From the NCBI GenBank assembly GCA_963169645.1, contig CAUJCO010000013.1, forward strand, positions 1-64,000: 64,000 nt of DNA, read 5' to 3'. The notes under the pieces are model-generated. The model ran no database searches. It saw only the letters and a program-made list of their open reading frames with translations, and was not told where the DNA came from. This DNA is from Bacteroidota bacterium (GTDB lineage Bacteria > Bacteroidota > Bacteroidia > Chitinophagales > JADIYW01). Positions 26,205-36,511 of this stretch are shown here, in pieces (position 1 is the first letter of the stretch; the number at the start of each line of letters is the position of its first letter). Both the position numbers and the translations under genes were made by a program.

Positions 26205-26843
26205 ATGATGTCCATGAAGCAATTTTTCACTCTTTTTATTGGTGTTTTAGGTTTATTTTCGTCGGTTTGGGCGAAAGATGTAGTGCAATTTTCGGGATTT
26301 GTGCGCGATGCGGAATCCAACACGCCGGTTCCGTTTTCAGCAGTGTATATACAAGGTGAAAATAGAGGAACGATTTCCGGATATGATGGTTTTTTCTCGT
26401 TTGTAGCCGGAAAAGGCGATACGGTTTTAATAAAATCTTTGGGTTTTAAAACATTTAAAGTGGTGGTGCCTTCGGACTTAACGGCCACATCCTTTTCTAA
26501 AGATATTGGATTGGAAAAAGATTATGTACAATTGGGCAATGTTACCATTCGACCGTTACCGACGCCAGGCCAATTGCGACATGCGATGTTGAATATGGAT
26601 ATTCCGGACAATTTGCAAGATTTGGCTAAAAACACCATTGAACAATCTATCTTAAACGATGAAATTTCGGGCAAAACGAATTTTGACGGCAAAGAGAATT
26701 TCAATCAATACGTGCAATCTCAAGCTAATTACTACTACAATCGCTATGGCAACCAACATCCGGGAATTTCATTAACCAACCCGTTTGCTTGGGCTAATTT
26801 TATTAAAGATATTAAAGCGAGAAAAAAGAAAAAGGATAAATAA
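26205..26843 (+). CDS. Exported CarboxypepD_reg-like domain protein
   Basis: 212 residues (an ATG at 26214 is the likelier start, MKQFFTLFIG). A signal peptide ends near SVWA. Residues about 25-105 form the beta-sandwich seen in CarboxypepD_reg-like/TonB-plug-associated proteins (VQFSGFVRDAESNTPVPFSA, GTISGYDGFFSF, VLIKSLGFK). The rest is a polar C-terminal region ending in a lysine-rich tail. No receptor or barrel follows. Probably an envelope protein; function unknown. Confidence 0.75.
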   Translation: MMSMKQFFTLFIGVLGLFSSVWAKDVVQFSGFVRDAESNTPVPFSAVYIQGENRGTISGYDGFFSFVAGKGDTVLIKSLGFKTFKVVVPSDLTATSFSKDIGLEKDYVQLGNVTIRPLPTPGQLRHAMLNMDIPDNLQDLAKNTIEQSILNDEISGKTNFDGKENFNQYVQSQANYYYNRYGNQHPGISLTNPFAWANFIKDIKARKKKKDK

Positions 26844-26862
26844 AGCTAAAAAAATCGTTTGT

Positions 26863-27423
26863 TTACTTTTTATACGCTTTTACTCTATAATCTACATCAA
26901 CTTCGCCGCGAGCAATTTTGTTTAATTTAGGTAACAGTAATTTTCGCTTAAGTGGTTTCAATTTATCTGTAAACAAAATTCCTTCGATGTGGTCGTATTC
27001 GTGTTGTATCACACGTGCATTGATATCGTCATATTCTTCTGTAAATTCATTAAAATTTTCATCGAAATAATGAATTTTAATGGTTTGATTTCGGAACACG
27101 TCTTCGCGAATTCCGGGAATGCTTAAACATCCTTCTTCGTATTTCCATTCGTCGCCGGTTTCGCTCAATATAGTTGGGTTGATGAATACTTTTTTGATGC
27201 CTTGAAAATTGGATTTCCTTTTTTCGTTTAATTGAATCGTATCTACCACAAACAAACGAATAGACAAACCCACTTGTGGTGCCGCAATGCCAACACCGGA
27301 CGCATTATACATGGTTTGCCACATATTTTTTATGATGCTTTGCAAATCGGTATAGCTTGTCGAAATCTCATCTGCTTTTCTTTTTAAAACAGGATCGCCG
27401 TATAATGTTACAGGTAAAATCAT
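26863..27423 (-). CDS. def: Peptide deformylase
   Basis: Removes the N-formyl group from new proteins. 186 residues with the three family motifs: GVGIAAPQVG (about 43-52), EEGCLSIPG with metal ligand Cys99, and QHEYDHIEG with His141, Glu142 and His145. Convergent with the preceding gene. ruvX lies upstream on the same strand, a common Bacteroidota neighbour. Confidence 0.96.
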   Translation of the reverse strand: MILPVTLYGDPVLKRKADEISTSYTDLQSIIKNMWQTMYNASGVGIAAPQVGLSIRLFVVDTIQLNEKRKSNFQGIKKVFINPTILSETGDEWKYEEGCLSIPGIREDVFRNQTIKIHYFDENFNEFTEEYDDINARVIQHEYDHIEGILFTDKLKPLKRKLLLPKLNKIARGEVDVDYRVKAYKK

Positions 27424-27517
27424 GTGTTGTGCTTATAGGTTCACTTTTCAGTGTGGTTTATACGTACAAAGTTACGTATTCTGACATTATTACCTATTAA
27501 TACAATGTGAAAGATTT

Positions 27518-27931
27518 TCAAGAGATGGTCTCCAAATAATTTTGTAATAAAATAGTAGCCGAAATCTCATCGACCAATGCTTTATTTTGGCGTTCTTTCT
27601 TTTTCAATCCACTATCAATCATAGATTGAAATGCCATTTTAGAAGAGAATCGCTCGTCTATATCTACAATTTGTACGTCGGGAAAATGTTGCGCGAGTTG
27701 CTTTTTAAATTGCATTATTTTGGGAACAATTTGAGCAAACTCATTATTGAGTTTTTTAGGCAAACCTATCACAATTACGTTTATTTTTTCTTTTTGAAAG
27801 AGCGATTGCAGATACGGTATATTTTGGCTTGTATCTTGGGTTGACAATCCAAATGCAAAAATTTTACTTTCATCGGAAAGGGCAAATCCTGTGCGTTTGG
27901 TTCCATAATCGATGGCAAGAATTTTTGACAT
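27518..27931 (-). CDS. ruvX: Putative pre-16S rRNA nuclease / Holliday junction resolvase-like
   Basis: 137-residue RNase H-like protein of the YqgF/RuvX family. Motifs: ILAIDYGTKRTGFALSD with the first catalytic Asp8, VIGLPK, and DERFSSKMA. The C-terminal VDEISATILLQNYL carries the last conserved Asp. The family is implicated in 16S rRNA 5'-end maturation. It lies between def and the prenyltransferase on the minus strand. Confidence 0.92.
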   Translation of the reverse strand: MSKILAIDYGTKRTGFALSDESKIFAFGLSTQDTSQNIPYLQSLFQKEKINVIVIGLPKKLNNEFAQIVPKIMQFKKQLAQHFPDVQIVDIDERFSSKMAFQSMIDSGLKKKERQNKALVDEISATILLQNYLETIS

Positions 27932-27961
27932 ATTGAATTACTATTTTTGTTGATGCTACTA

Positions 27962-28876
27962 CTAAAAGTGCATAATAATTTCTGTAATCACGCACAACGA
28001 AAACAACACACTCGCAATACCGTTGGTTGTAAAAAAGGCTACATCTATTTTCTGTAAACCATAACGTATCACTAAAAAATGCTGATAAAACAACATTAAA
28101 ACAAACACAAAAAATCCGACCCAATACATTAATACAAAATTGCCATACACACCGGCTGCAAACAAACAAGCTACACTACAAAGATGCAAGAAACGGGCGA
28201 TCCATTTGGCTTTATTTTGTCCAAAATAAGATGGAATGGAATACAATTGATGTGCTTTATCAAATTGCTCATCTTGTAATGCATAAATAATATCAAAACC
28301 GGACACCCAAAACAATACGGCAAATGAGAAAAACAAAGGAAGTAGTTCAAAATTTCCTTTCACGGCTAAGAATGCTCCGATTGGTGCTAATGCTAAACCA
28401 ACGCCTAAAACAAGATGACATAAAAAGGTATATCGCTTGGTGAGTGAATAGCCTAAAATAACAGCCAAAGCCACCGGCGACAAATAAAAACAAAGTGGAT
28501 TAATAAAATAAGTAGTAACACAAAACACAATACAATTTATAACAATAAATAAGAGTGCATTTTTGGGTGTGATGATGCCGGCTGGAATTTCACGAATGGC
28601 AGTTCGTGGATTTTTCTCGTCAAATTTCCTATCTATTAACCGATTAAATGCCATAGCTGCATTGCGTGCCGTAACCATACAAATTAATACTAGCAACAAC
28701 AAATAACCTTTGAGCTTAAAAAATAATATCAACTTTTGAATACCCAAAAAAGGGGCAAATACATTGGTTGCATCTGAATATACAAATGCATACACACCCA
28801 AGAAAAAACCGATAAGCGCAAAAGGCAATGCAAAAATGGTGTGAGAAAATTTTACTAATGAAAGGTAATTTTTCAT
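27962..28876 (-). CDS. UbiA-family prenyltransferase (MqnP-like)
   Basis: 304-residue membrane enzyme with about eight transmembrane helices that joins a polyprenyl diphosphate to an aromatic acceptor. The two aspartate motifs are NRLIDRKFDEKNPRTAIREIP and DIIYALQDEQFD. The NPRTA-REIPAG wording is typical of the 4-hydroxybenzoate/MqnP-like branch rather than MenA, so a role in menaquinone synthesis through the futalosine route is plausible but not proven here. Upstream gene is the DUF1573 lipoprotein. Confidence 0.85.
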   Translation of the reverse strand: MKNYLSLVKFSHTIFALPFALIGFFLGVYAFVYSDATNVFAPFLGIQKLILFFKLKGYLLLLVLICMVTARNAAMAFNRLIDRKFDEKNPRTAIREIPAGIITPKNALLFIVINCIVFCVTTYFINPLCFYLSPVALAVILGYSLTKRYTFLCHLVLGVGLALAPIGAFLAVKGNFELLPLFFSFAVLFWVSGFDIIYALQDEQFDKAHQLYSIPSYFGQNKAKWIARFLHLCSVACLFAAGVYGNFVLMYWVGFFVFVLMLFYQHFLVIRYGLQKIDVAFFTTNGIASVLFSLCVITEIIMHF

Positions 28877-28936
28877 TCGTGCTGTTTTTGATGTTGGATG
28901 ACTTCGTATAAATTTCCAACGTTTGATGAATGAATG

Positions 28937-29476
28937 TTAGAAGAAACTTTTCTTGTCTTTTTTAGAATTTACTTTTATACTAAATGATACCGTCGTCGCT
29001 TCCGGATTGGTATTTGCCAACACGGTTACGCTTTTGGTATTTGCACCCGGTTTATTTTTAGAATCAAATTCGATTTCTAATTTTCCTTTTTTTCCGGGCT
29101 GCATCGGCTCTTTGTCGTACGTTGGAATGGTGCATCCACAGCTGCCATACGCTTGACTGATCACTAACGGAATTTTTCCGTTATTGGTAAATTCAATGGT
29201 TTTCTTTATCACATCACCTTCTGTACATGTTCCAAAATCATACACTTCTTTTTCAAATTTAATAGATGTTACATTTTTCAAACGTTCTGCTTCTTGCTGT
29301 TCAAATAAGAGCATTGCTGAATCTACTTTATGCAATGTTGTGTCGTGTGCGTGAATGGAATCACGATTAAATGTTTCTATTGCAATCTCTTGATTATCTT
29401 CTTTATGATTGCATTGTACCACTAATAATGCAGTTCCGGCAATAGCAAACAAAATTAAAATCAAATTTTTCATCAT
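28937..29476 (-). CDS. DUF1573 lipoprotein
   Basis: 179 residues; signal peptide with lipobox LVVQC (Cys22). Residues about 72-172 are an immunoglobulin-like DUF1573 domain: FEKEVYDFGTCTEGDVIKKT, FTNNGKIPLVISQAYGSCGC and a final beta-rich segment. The domain is very common in Bacteroidota envelope proteins; function unknown. Two adjacent ATG codons (29476, 29473) are equally possible starts. Confidence 0.85.
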   Translation of the reverse strand: MMKNLILILFAIAGTALLVVQCNHKEDNQEIAIETFNRDSIHAHDTTLHKVDSAMLLFEQQEAERLKNVTSIKFEKEVYDFGTCTEGDVIKKTIEFTNNGKIPLVISQAYGSCGCTIPTYDKEPMQPGKKGKLEIEFDSKNKPGANTKSVTVLANTNPEATTVSFSIKVNSKKDKKSFF

Positions 29477-29548
29477 GGTATTTCTACAATTTTAGCTCTT
29501 TATCTATCTAATCTATATTTTAAAATAAGATACAAAGATAACAAAATA

Positions 29549-31165
29549 CTAAGGTCTATTTTTATGTTGAAGATACTGTTCAAAGTTATCTTTAGTTAAA
29601 GCATTCAATGTATTTTGCTGAAGCAAACCGCCTTTTTGTGCTTCATAAATACCATACCGAATGTCGTGCACACCACGTAAATTATGTGCATCCGGATTAA
29701 TAGAAATCAGCACATTTTTTTCTTGACAATAAGAAATCCAAGAATAGTCGATATCTAAACGATAAGGATTGGCATTTAGTTCTATACAAACATTATTGGC
29801 GGCACACGCATCTATAATTTTTTTATGATTAACGGGATATCCGGCTCTTGACAATAACAATCTTCCTGTTAAATGACCTAAAATGGTGGTATATGGGTTT
29901 TCGATTGCTTTTACTAAGCGCTGCATCGCTTTCTCTTCACTCATTTTTAATTGAGAATGCACTGATGCAATTACCAAATCAAAAGATTGCAATAGTTCGT
30001 TTTCATAATCTAATTCTCCATCGTATAATATATCCGACTCTATACTTTTAAAAATTTTAAATGGAAATAATTGTTGATTTAATCGGTCTATTTCTTGATG
30101 TTGTTGCAGTACGGTTTCCGGTTTTAAACCGTTGGCATAAAATGCACTTTGACTGTGATCGGATATTACTAAATATTCATAACCTTGTGCTTTGCAATAT
30201 AGGGCTAATTCTTCTAATGAGTTAGCTCCATCACTGTATTTACTATGCGAATGCACGACGCCTTTAATATCTTGTAATTGGATAAGTTGGTTCAATGTAT
30301 GTTGTTCTACCAAATCCCATTCTAATTTATTATCTCTTAATTCCGGAATTATATATGGAAAACCGGCAGCGGCATAAATTTCCTTTTCCGAGTTAAAGTT
30401 TGTTTCTAAATTAGTTTTGAAAGATAAAAATCCGAAATGCTCTTTATCACTTGAAAGCTGCAATAAACGCACATAAAAATTAGCCGTTGTACAATATTCA
30501 AAATGCACCGGATAATGTATATACTTCTGTTGAATAGCTTGTTGAAGAACGGTATCTTCTGTTGCCACTAAAAAATCAACACCTTCTAAAGTATTTTTTT
30601 TTCGTCTAAAATCACCGCAAACAGAAATGAGCAGAGTTGGGTATGTTGTCTGTATTTCTTCTACAATCTCATTGGCTAATTCTTCTAAATTCGACCATAA
30701 AAATTGGTTAGCACTTTGTTTAATAAACTGAATTTGTTGTAAAATATTTTCTTGTGTTTTTACACCAAATCCTTTCAACTCTATTAATCTATTTTCGTTG
30801 CATGCATATTCTAATTCGCCAATGCTTTCTATTTCTAATTCTTTCCAAAGTTGAGCAATTTTCTTCGGACCTATTCCTTTTAACTGCATCATTTCTACGA
30901 TACCGATAGGTGTAATTGCTAAATATTTCTCCAACAAATCCAGCTTTCCGGTATGCGATAAATGAAATATTTTTGCGGCAATGGCTTTTCCAATTCCTTC
31001 TATTTTTTCTAATGCTTCAATAGATAATTCCGACAATGACTCATTTACTTTTTTTAAATTCCTTCCGGCATATTCATAACTTTTTATTTTAAAAGAATTT
31101 TCGCCGTGCAATTCCATCAAATCAGCTAACAGTGCAAAATGCTGTGCTATCTCTACATTTGTCAT
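29549..31165 (-). CDS. polX: DNA polymerase/3'-5' exonuclease PolX family, altered polymerase site
   Basis: 538 residues: N-terminal helix-hairpin-helix region (about 45-140), a Pol beta-like nucleotidyltransferase palm (about 160-290) and a PHP phosphoesterase (about 305-538) with HSHSKYSDG, VISDHS, IASVHS, LGHLTGRLL, ELNANPYRLD and INPDAHN. The palm motif reads RRKKNTLEGVDFLVA where active enzymes have G-D-I-D, so the first catalytic aspartate is glycine. The PHP metal ligands look intact. It may act as a repair nuclease/phosphoesterase rather than a polymerase. Confidence 0.88.
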   Translation of the reverse strand: MTNVEIAQHFALLADLMELHGENSFKIKSYEYAGRNLKKVNESLSELSIEALEKIEGIGKAIAAKIFHLSHTGKLDLLEKYLAITPIGIVEMMQLKGIGPKKIAQLWKELEIESIGELEYACNENRLIELKGFGVKTQENILQQIQFIKQSANQFLWSNLEELANEIVEEIQTTYPTLLISVCGDFRRKKNTLEGVDFLVATEDTVLQQAIQQKYIHYPVHFEYCTTANFYVRLLQLSSDKEHFGFLSFKTNLETNFNSEKEIYAAAGFPYIIPELRDNKLEWDLVEQHTLNQLIQLQDIKGVVHSHSKYSDGANSLEELALYCKAQGYEYLVISDHSQSAFYANGLKPETVLQQHQEIDRLNQQLFPFKIFKSIESDILYDGELDYENELLQSFDLVIASVHSQLKMSEEKAMQRLVKAIENPYTTILGHLTGRLLLSRAGYPVNHKKIIDACAANNVCIELNANPYRLDIDYSWISYCQEKNVLISINPDAHNLRGVHDIRYGIYEAQKGGLLQQNTLNALTKDNFEQYLQHKNRP

Positions 31166-31243
31166 ACATCAAAAATACTGAATATAAGCGGAATACCATT
31201 TCAAATTATTGGCTATTCCATAAATATTTTACTAAATTAGATT

Positions 31244-33655
31244 ATGACTAAAAACACCCTAGGAATTTTATTAGCAATCGTACTTGCTTTTGGAATTTAT
31301 TTTCTAAATCGACCATTGGGCAGTACACCTGCTATCGGTAAATTTTTATCGCCTACACACGGTTTCTGGAAAAATGCCGGAATAAAAAGTAACCAAAACA
31401 CCACCATCGAAATTGAATGCATCAACGGAAAAGCAACTGTTGTGTACGATGAAATAGGTGTACCACATATTTTTGCTGATAACGAAGCCGATTTATTTTA
31501 TGCACAAGGTTTTGTGGAAGCAAAAGATAGGTTATGGCAAATGGAATTTCAAATGCTTGCAGCAGCCGGAAGACTCACAGAATTAGTGGGTGAAAAGGCA
31601 TTACCACTCGATCAGTTTTCAAGAAGAATTGGCATTGTGCGTGCCGCAGAAAATTCACTAAAAGAAATTGAAAAAAACCCGACAAGTAAAATGATAGTGG
31701 AAAGTTTTACGTTGGGTGTAAATGCTTATATCAAACAATTAAAAAGTGCCCAACTTCCATTAGAATATAAATTAATAGGTTATAAACCGGAACCATGGAC
31801 AGCATTAAAGTGTGCATTACTTATGAAGTATATGGCAAAAGATTTAACCTATTACGAAACAGATATTGAATACACCAATGCTTTAAAAGTATATGGTGAT
31901 GCTATCTTTAAAAAATTATATCCCGATTTTCCACCGCCGGCACTGGATCCTATAATTCCAAATGGAACAAAATGGGATTTTAAATCGGTAGATACACTCT
32001 CCCAAACAACCACTACGACTGCTCAACTATATTCAAAACCGTATTCCGAATTTTATCCGGAAAAATTTTATGGTAGCAATAATTGGTGCATCAACGGAAG
32101 CAAAACACAATCCGGAAAACCTATACTTTGTGGCGACCCACATTTAGGGTTAAACTTACCTTCTATTTGGTATGCGATGCAATTACATTGCCCAACTATA
32201 AATGTAGAAGGTGTTACCATTCCGGGTGCTCCGGGTATCATCATAGGACACAACGAAAACATTGCATGGAGTGTTACCAATGCCGAACGCGATGTTATTA
32301 ACAACTATGCAGTAGAATACAATTCAGATAAAACAAAATATAAATTAGGCAATGATTTTATCCCTTTTGAATACGATGTGCAAGTGTATAAAATTAGAAA
32401 TGGAAATGATAAAACAGATAGCATACGTATAACCAAAGTTGGTTCTATTGTGTATGATGAAAATTATGGTGATATCAAAGATTACAAACATATTGCAACC
32501 TATTGGAGAGCGGAAGAACCATCCAATGAATTGTTGACGTTCTATTATCTCAATAGAGCAAAAAACCAACAAGATTATAAATCAGCATTACAGTATTTTT
32601 CTTGTCCTGGACAAAATTTTATTTATGCAGATGTCAATAATAATATCGCCATACAACAACAAGGTAATTTTATGTTGCGTACACAAAGTGGCGATGGCTC
32701 CTTTGTTACACCGTTAGCCAATGTAGATTTAAAGAAATTAAAAGCACGCATCCCAAATGAACAAAACCCATATATACTCAATCCGGAACGTGGTTTTTGT
32801 AGCAGTGCCAATCAAAATCCGGTTGACCAAAATTATCCATATTTAACCAACGGACATTATGAAAATTACAGAAACAGAGTTATAAATACCAGCCTAACAG
32901 CAACAACCAATGCAACATGGAAAGACATGGCAAAATTGCAAAACAACAATTTAAGTTTACTCGCAAAAGAAACATTACCAACCTTATTAAATGCGATATC
33001 AATTAATGGTGATGAAAATGCACACAAGATTTTAAGTGCATTAAAAATATGGAATTACGAAGCAAATATAAACCTTACAGCACCCAGTTATTTTTATAAA
33101 TTCTGGAGTTTTATAGAAGAAACCACATACGATGAATTTGCACATCAAAAATCAACTTTTGTAATTCCGGAAAATTATGTAACGGCGAGTTTAATTATCC
33201 ATGAACCGAAGTTTATTTTGTTTGATATAAAAAATACTGACACAGTTGAAACAGCCACAAACATCATCAATATTGCATTTCAAAAAACAGTGGATTATTT
33301 TAAAGCGTATGCGAAAGAAAATAAAAATATGCAATGGCAACATTATAAGAACACGAGTGTAACGCATTTAGCTCAAATAGCATCTTTTTCTGTGAATGAT
33401 ATTGCTATTGGTGGTTATAATAATATCGTCAATGCTGCTTCCGAAAATGCAGGTCCGTCTTGGCGTATGATCGTTGATTTTGCCAATGGAAAACCACAAT
33501 GTTATGGCGTATATCCGGGTGGACAAACGGGCAATGTCGGCTCTAAAAACTTTATTGAATTTTTAGATAAATGGAGCAAAGGTGCATATTATGCTTTTCA
33601 TTTTTTTAATAATAAAGAAGAAGCTTTGAATGCCATTCAACAATCCAAAAAATAA
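31244..33655 (+). CDS. Penicillin acylase family protein
   Basis: 803-residue Ntn hydrolase with an N-terminal membrane anchor or signal (about 5-22). The alpha part has YDEIGVPHIFADNEADLFYAQGF and KDRLWQMEFQ; autoprocessing would occur before Ser278 in FYGSNNWCINGSKT, followed by GDPHLGLNLPSIWY and PGAPGIIIGHNENIAWSVTN. These are the family hallmarks. Periplasmic; natural substrates could be amides such as acyl-homoserine lactones or other N-acyl compounds, which sequence alone cannot tell. Confidence 0.92.
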   Translation: MTKNTLGILLAIVLAFGIYFLNRPLGSTPAIGKFLSPTHGFWKNAGIKSNQNTTIEIECINGKATVVYDEIGVPHIFADNEADLFYAQGFVEAKDRLWQMEFQMLAAAGRLTELVGEKALPLDQFSRRIGIVRAAENSLKEIEKNPTSKMIVESFTLGVNAYIKQLKSAQLPLEYKLIGYKPEPWTALKCALLMKYMAKDLTYYETDIEYTNALKVYGDAIFKKLYPDFPPPALDPIIPNGTKWDFKSVDTLSQTTTTTAQLYSKPYSEFYPEKFYGSNNWCINGSKTQSGKPILCGDPHLGLNLPSIWYAMQLHCPTINVEGVTIPGAPGIIIGHNENIAWSVTNAERDVINNYAVEYNSDKTKYKLGNDFIPFEYDVQVYKIRNGNDKTDSIRITKVGSIVYDENYGDIKDYKHIATYWRAEEPSNELLTFYYLNRAKNQQDYKSALQYFSCPGQNFIYADVNNNIAIQQQGNFMLRTQSGDGSFVTPLANVDLKKLKARIPNEQNPYILNPERGFCSSANQNPVDQNYPYLTNGHYENYRNRVINTSLTATTNATWKDMAKLQNNNLSLLAKETLPTLLNAISINGDENAHKILSALKIWNYEANINLTAPSYFYKFWSFIEETTYDEFAHQKSTFVIPENYVTASLIIHEPKFILFDIKNTDTVETATNIINIAFQKTVDYFKAYAKENKNMQWQHYKNTSVTHLAQIASFSVNDIAIGGYNNIVNAASENAGPSWRMIVDFANGKPQCYGVYPGGQTGNVGSKNFIEFLDKWSKGAYYAFHFFNNKEEALNAIQQSKK

Positions 33656-33679
33656 TTCAATCAACAAAAAAGTCAACCT

Positions 33680-34090
33680 ATGTTTTTTATAAAATTTTTC
33701 AGTATACTTTTACTTAGTTTTTTGTGCACGCTATTTTTGCCGTGGTATTTTCCTTTTATTATTTGCTTTGCAATTGGATTAATTTTATCCAATTTACAGG
33801 GCAATAATTTTATTGCCGGAAGTTTAGGTGTTGGTTTATTTTGGTTAATCTATATTCTTTATTTAGATTTTGGCAATCAACATCTATTGAGCCAAAAAAT
33901 AGCCCACTTATTTTCGGATAGTTTAGGTACATCTATCAGCAGTACACTTTTAATAATTATTACTACTATTTTGGGTGCATTACTTGGTGGCTTATCCTGC
34001 ATGGCAGGAGCTATGATAATGGACGACGGCAGCAGAAAACGTATGCGAAAGGCCAATAAAAACAGACCGTACAAAATGAAATTAAGATAA
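33680..34090 (+). CDS. Small integral membrane protein
   Basis: 136 residues with about four hydrophobic helices (near 3-37, 44-62, 86-105 and so on) and a positively charged C-terminal tail (RKRMRKANKNRPYKMKLR), implying an inside C-terminus. I do not recognise the family. It follows the penicillin acylase gene by 24 bp and may share its transcript. Confidence 0.65.
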   Translation: MFFIKFFSILLLSFLCTLFLPWYFPFIICFAIGLILSNLQGNNFIAGSLGVGLFWLIYILYLDFGNQHLLSQKIAHLFSDSLGTSISSTLLIIITTILGALLGGLSCMAGAMIMDDGSRKRMRKANKNRPYKMKLR

Positions 34091-34200
34091 AAAAGACGGA
34101 TTGAGCAATCCAAAAAAATCTTTAAATAAAAAATTTCTTAACGTATGTACTTTTTATTTACTACATGAGTTGCGTATCTTGTTGCATTAAATAAACTTTC

Positions 34201-35055
34201 ATGTCAAGAACAATACAATTAAATTCCTTGCCATCAACACCATTAATGTATGCTGGTGTTGCTTCTACATTTTTAAAAAAAGGAAAAGGAAATTTACCGG
34301 ATATAAGTGTACAATTAAGTAATGCCGTTATCACGCCGGAAAACTTAAAAAAATATAATAATGTATGCGGTTTCGATCATCAATTAATTGTACCGTCAAC
34401 TTATATTTATGCATTTACATTTCCATTACAAATGCATTTACTCAGCCAACCCGATGTTCCTTTTCCGTTAGCCGGTTTAGTACATTTTGCGAATTCTATT
34501 AAGCAATATCGTCCTTTATACATTGGTGAAAAATTTGATATCACCTGTAAATTAGGAAACTTGGTTGCACACGACAAAGGTCAAGCTTTTGAAGTAATTT
34601 GCTATGCGGATGTAAAAGGAAAAAGAATTTGGGAAGATGTAAGCGTTTATTTATTTAAAGGAAAAGAAGGCATCGGAAATGTATTGGAATGGTACCAACC
34701 GGAATTAAAAGAAAATTGCATTAAAGAAAGTTGGAATCTTCCAAAAAATTTAGGCATAGAATATGCAAAAGCTTCCGGAGATTTTAATCCAATACACATA
34801 CATCCATTAACAGCGAAACTATTCGGATTTCCGAAACATATAATCCATGGCATGTGGAATGTAGGCAAGATACTTTCTAAGTTAGAAAATCGTGTTGCGG
34901 ATAGTTATGAAATTACCGTTTCATTTAAAACACCGGTTTTTCTTCCATCTACAATTATTTTCCGAAATGAAAAAACAGACGATGGTTTTGATTTTGATAT
35001 TGTCGATAAATCGCAAGAGAAGCCACACGTAAAAGGTTATATTAAAAAAATATAA
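34201..35055 (+). CDS. MaoC-like hotdog-fold dehydratase
   Basis: 284 residues. The C-terminal half (about 180-280) has the R-specific hydratase 2 pattern: YAKASGDFNPIHIHPLTAKLFGF then IIHGMWNVGKIL, with the Asp and His of the hydratase site. The N-terminal half looks like a second, degenerate hotdog domain. Acts on acyl thioesters of CoA or ACP. It stands between a membrane protein gene and an MFS gene with no clear pathway context. Confidence 0.82.
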   Translation: MSRTIQLNSLPSTPLMYAGVASTFLKKGKGNLPDISVQLSNAVITPENLKKYNNVCGFDHQLIVPSTYIYAFTFPLQMHLLSQPDVPFPLAGLVHFANSIKQYRPLYIGEKFDITCKLGNLVAHDKGQAFEVICYADVKGKRIWEDVSVYLFKGKEGIGNVLEWYQPELKENCIKESWNLPKNLGIEYAKASGDFNPIHIHPLTAKLFGFPKHIIHGMWNVGKILSKLENRVADSYEITVSFKTPVFLPSTIIFRNEKTDDGFDFDIVDKSQEKPHVKGYIKKI

Positions 35056-35121
35056 ACCTAACACTTCACAATATAGATATTGCTAATTTCGTTGGCTCAT
35101 TTTTCTTATTGAATTCAACAA

Positions 35122-36381
35122 ATGGCTACAAACAACGATCCGTATATTGCACTGCGAAACAAAGAATTTCGCTTGTATGTTTTATCTCGTTTCTTAATTA
35201 CGGTTTCATTAACTACCCAAGCCGTAGTCATTGGATATGAAATATATGAACTCACCGGGTCAAAACTATTGTTAGGATTTATTGGTTTAACGGAAGCTAT
35301 TCCGGCAATAGGAAATGCATTATACGGTGGCTACGTAGCTGACAAATCTGACAAGAGAAGCATGCTTGTATTATACGTAACCATGTATGCCATCATGTGT
35401 GTTGGGCTGTTATTTTTTACACATTCAACTGTAATAGATTCTATTGGCAAACAAAACGCAGTGATTGCTATTTTCATCATCATTTTTCTAACGGGCATTG
35501 CACGTAGTTTTTCCGGTCCGGCAGCATTTGGTTTGGTTGCACAAATTGTACCACGCGACATGTATCAAAGTGCTATAACATGGAGTAGTTCTGCTTGGCA
35601 ATTAGGTGCGGTATTGGGGCCGGCCGTTGGCGGAATGATTTTAGGACAATATGGAATTACAACAACATTTAGTATTGTATTAGTTTTGCTCAGCATTGCC
35701 ATTTTTGCTATTTCACAAATTGAGAAAAAGCCGGTACAATATGTACCCAAAGGCGAAACCGTATTTGAAAGTGCCATGCAAGGTTTGCGATTTGTATTTC
35801 ATAACAAAGTTATTTTATCGTGCATTTCGTTAGATTTATTTGCTGTTTTATTTGGCGGCGCCATTGCTCTATTGCCGGTGTACGCAAAAGATATTTTACA
35901 CGTAGGAGCCGAAGGCTTAGGCTTTCTTAGAGCAGCACAAGCCGCAGGTGCAATTATCATGTTGTTGCTACTCGCCTATTTTCCCATTCGTAAAAATGCC
36001 GGATTCATTTTGTTAACTGCCGTTTTTGGGTTTGGTTTATTCATTATCCTGTTTGGTATTAGTAAAATATTTTGGTTCTCGATGTTTTGCTTAATGATGA
36101 GCGGTGCATTAGATGGCATCAGTGTTTCTATCCGACAAACCATCGTACAACTGTCCACACCGGATGAAATGCGTGGGCGTGTTTCGGCTGTCAACTCTAT
36201 GTTTATTGGTTCATCCAATGAAATTGGCGAATTTGAAAGTGGTGCAACAGCCGCTGCAATGGGCACTATACCTGCTGTAATATTTGGTGGTTGTATGACT
36301 TGCTTAGTTGTAATCGTTACGTATTTTGTTTCACCATCTATCCGAAAAATGGAATTATATCCGGAAACAAATTCCAAATAA
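35122..36381 (+). CDS. MFS transporter (EntS/MFS_3-like)
   Basis: 419 residues with about twelve hydrophobic segments. Family features: NKEFRLYVLSRFL at the N-terminus, GYVADKSDKRSMLV (the motif A loop between helices 2 and 3), and TPDEMRGRVSAVNSMFIGSSNEIGEFESG late in the protein, typical of the enterobactin-exporter-like MFS_3 group. Likely a small-molecule exporter; substrate unknown. Confidence 0.85.
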   Translation: MATNNDPYIALRNKEFRLYVLSRFLITVSLTTQAVVIGYEIYELTGSKLLLGFIGLTEAIPAIGNALYGGYVADKSDKRSMLVLYVTMYAIMCVGLLFFTHSTVIDSIGKQNAVIAIFIIIFLTGIARSFSGPAAFGLVAQIVPRDMYQSAITWSSSAWQLGAVLGPAVGGMILGQYGITTTFSIVLVLLSIAIFAISQIEKKPVQYVPKGETVFESAMQGLRFVFHNKVILSCISLDLFAVLFGGAIALLPVYAKDILHVGAEGLGFLRAAQAAGAIIMLLLLAYFPIRKNAGFILLTAVFGFGLFIILFGISKIFWFSMFCLMMSGALDGISVSIRQTIVQLSTPDEMRGRVSAVNSMFIGSSNEIGEFESGATAAAMGTIPAVIFGGCMTCLVVIVTYFVSPSIRKMELYPETNSK

Positions 36382-36511
36382 AGAATCGAATGCTTATATG
36401 CTATCCAACTTTAATGCCTTTTTTCTGTCTTATTTTTAATAACAAATATTAATCTATTTACATTCAAAAAAAATCGATATTTACATTCCCAAATAATATA
36501 AATTGATTCGT

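Noticed and set aside
34090..34120. Terminator after the small membrane protein gene
   Set aside because: GGATTG/CAATCC can pair with a 2-nt loop, but on the plus strand it is followed by A bases instead of T bases.
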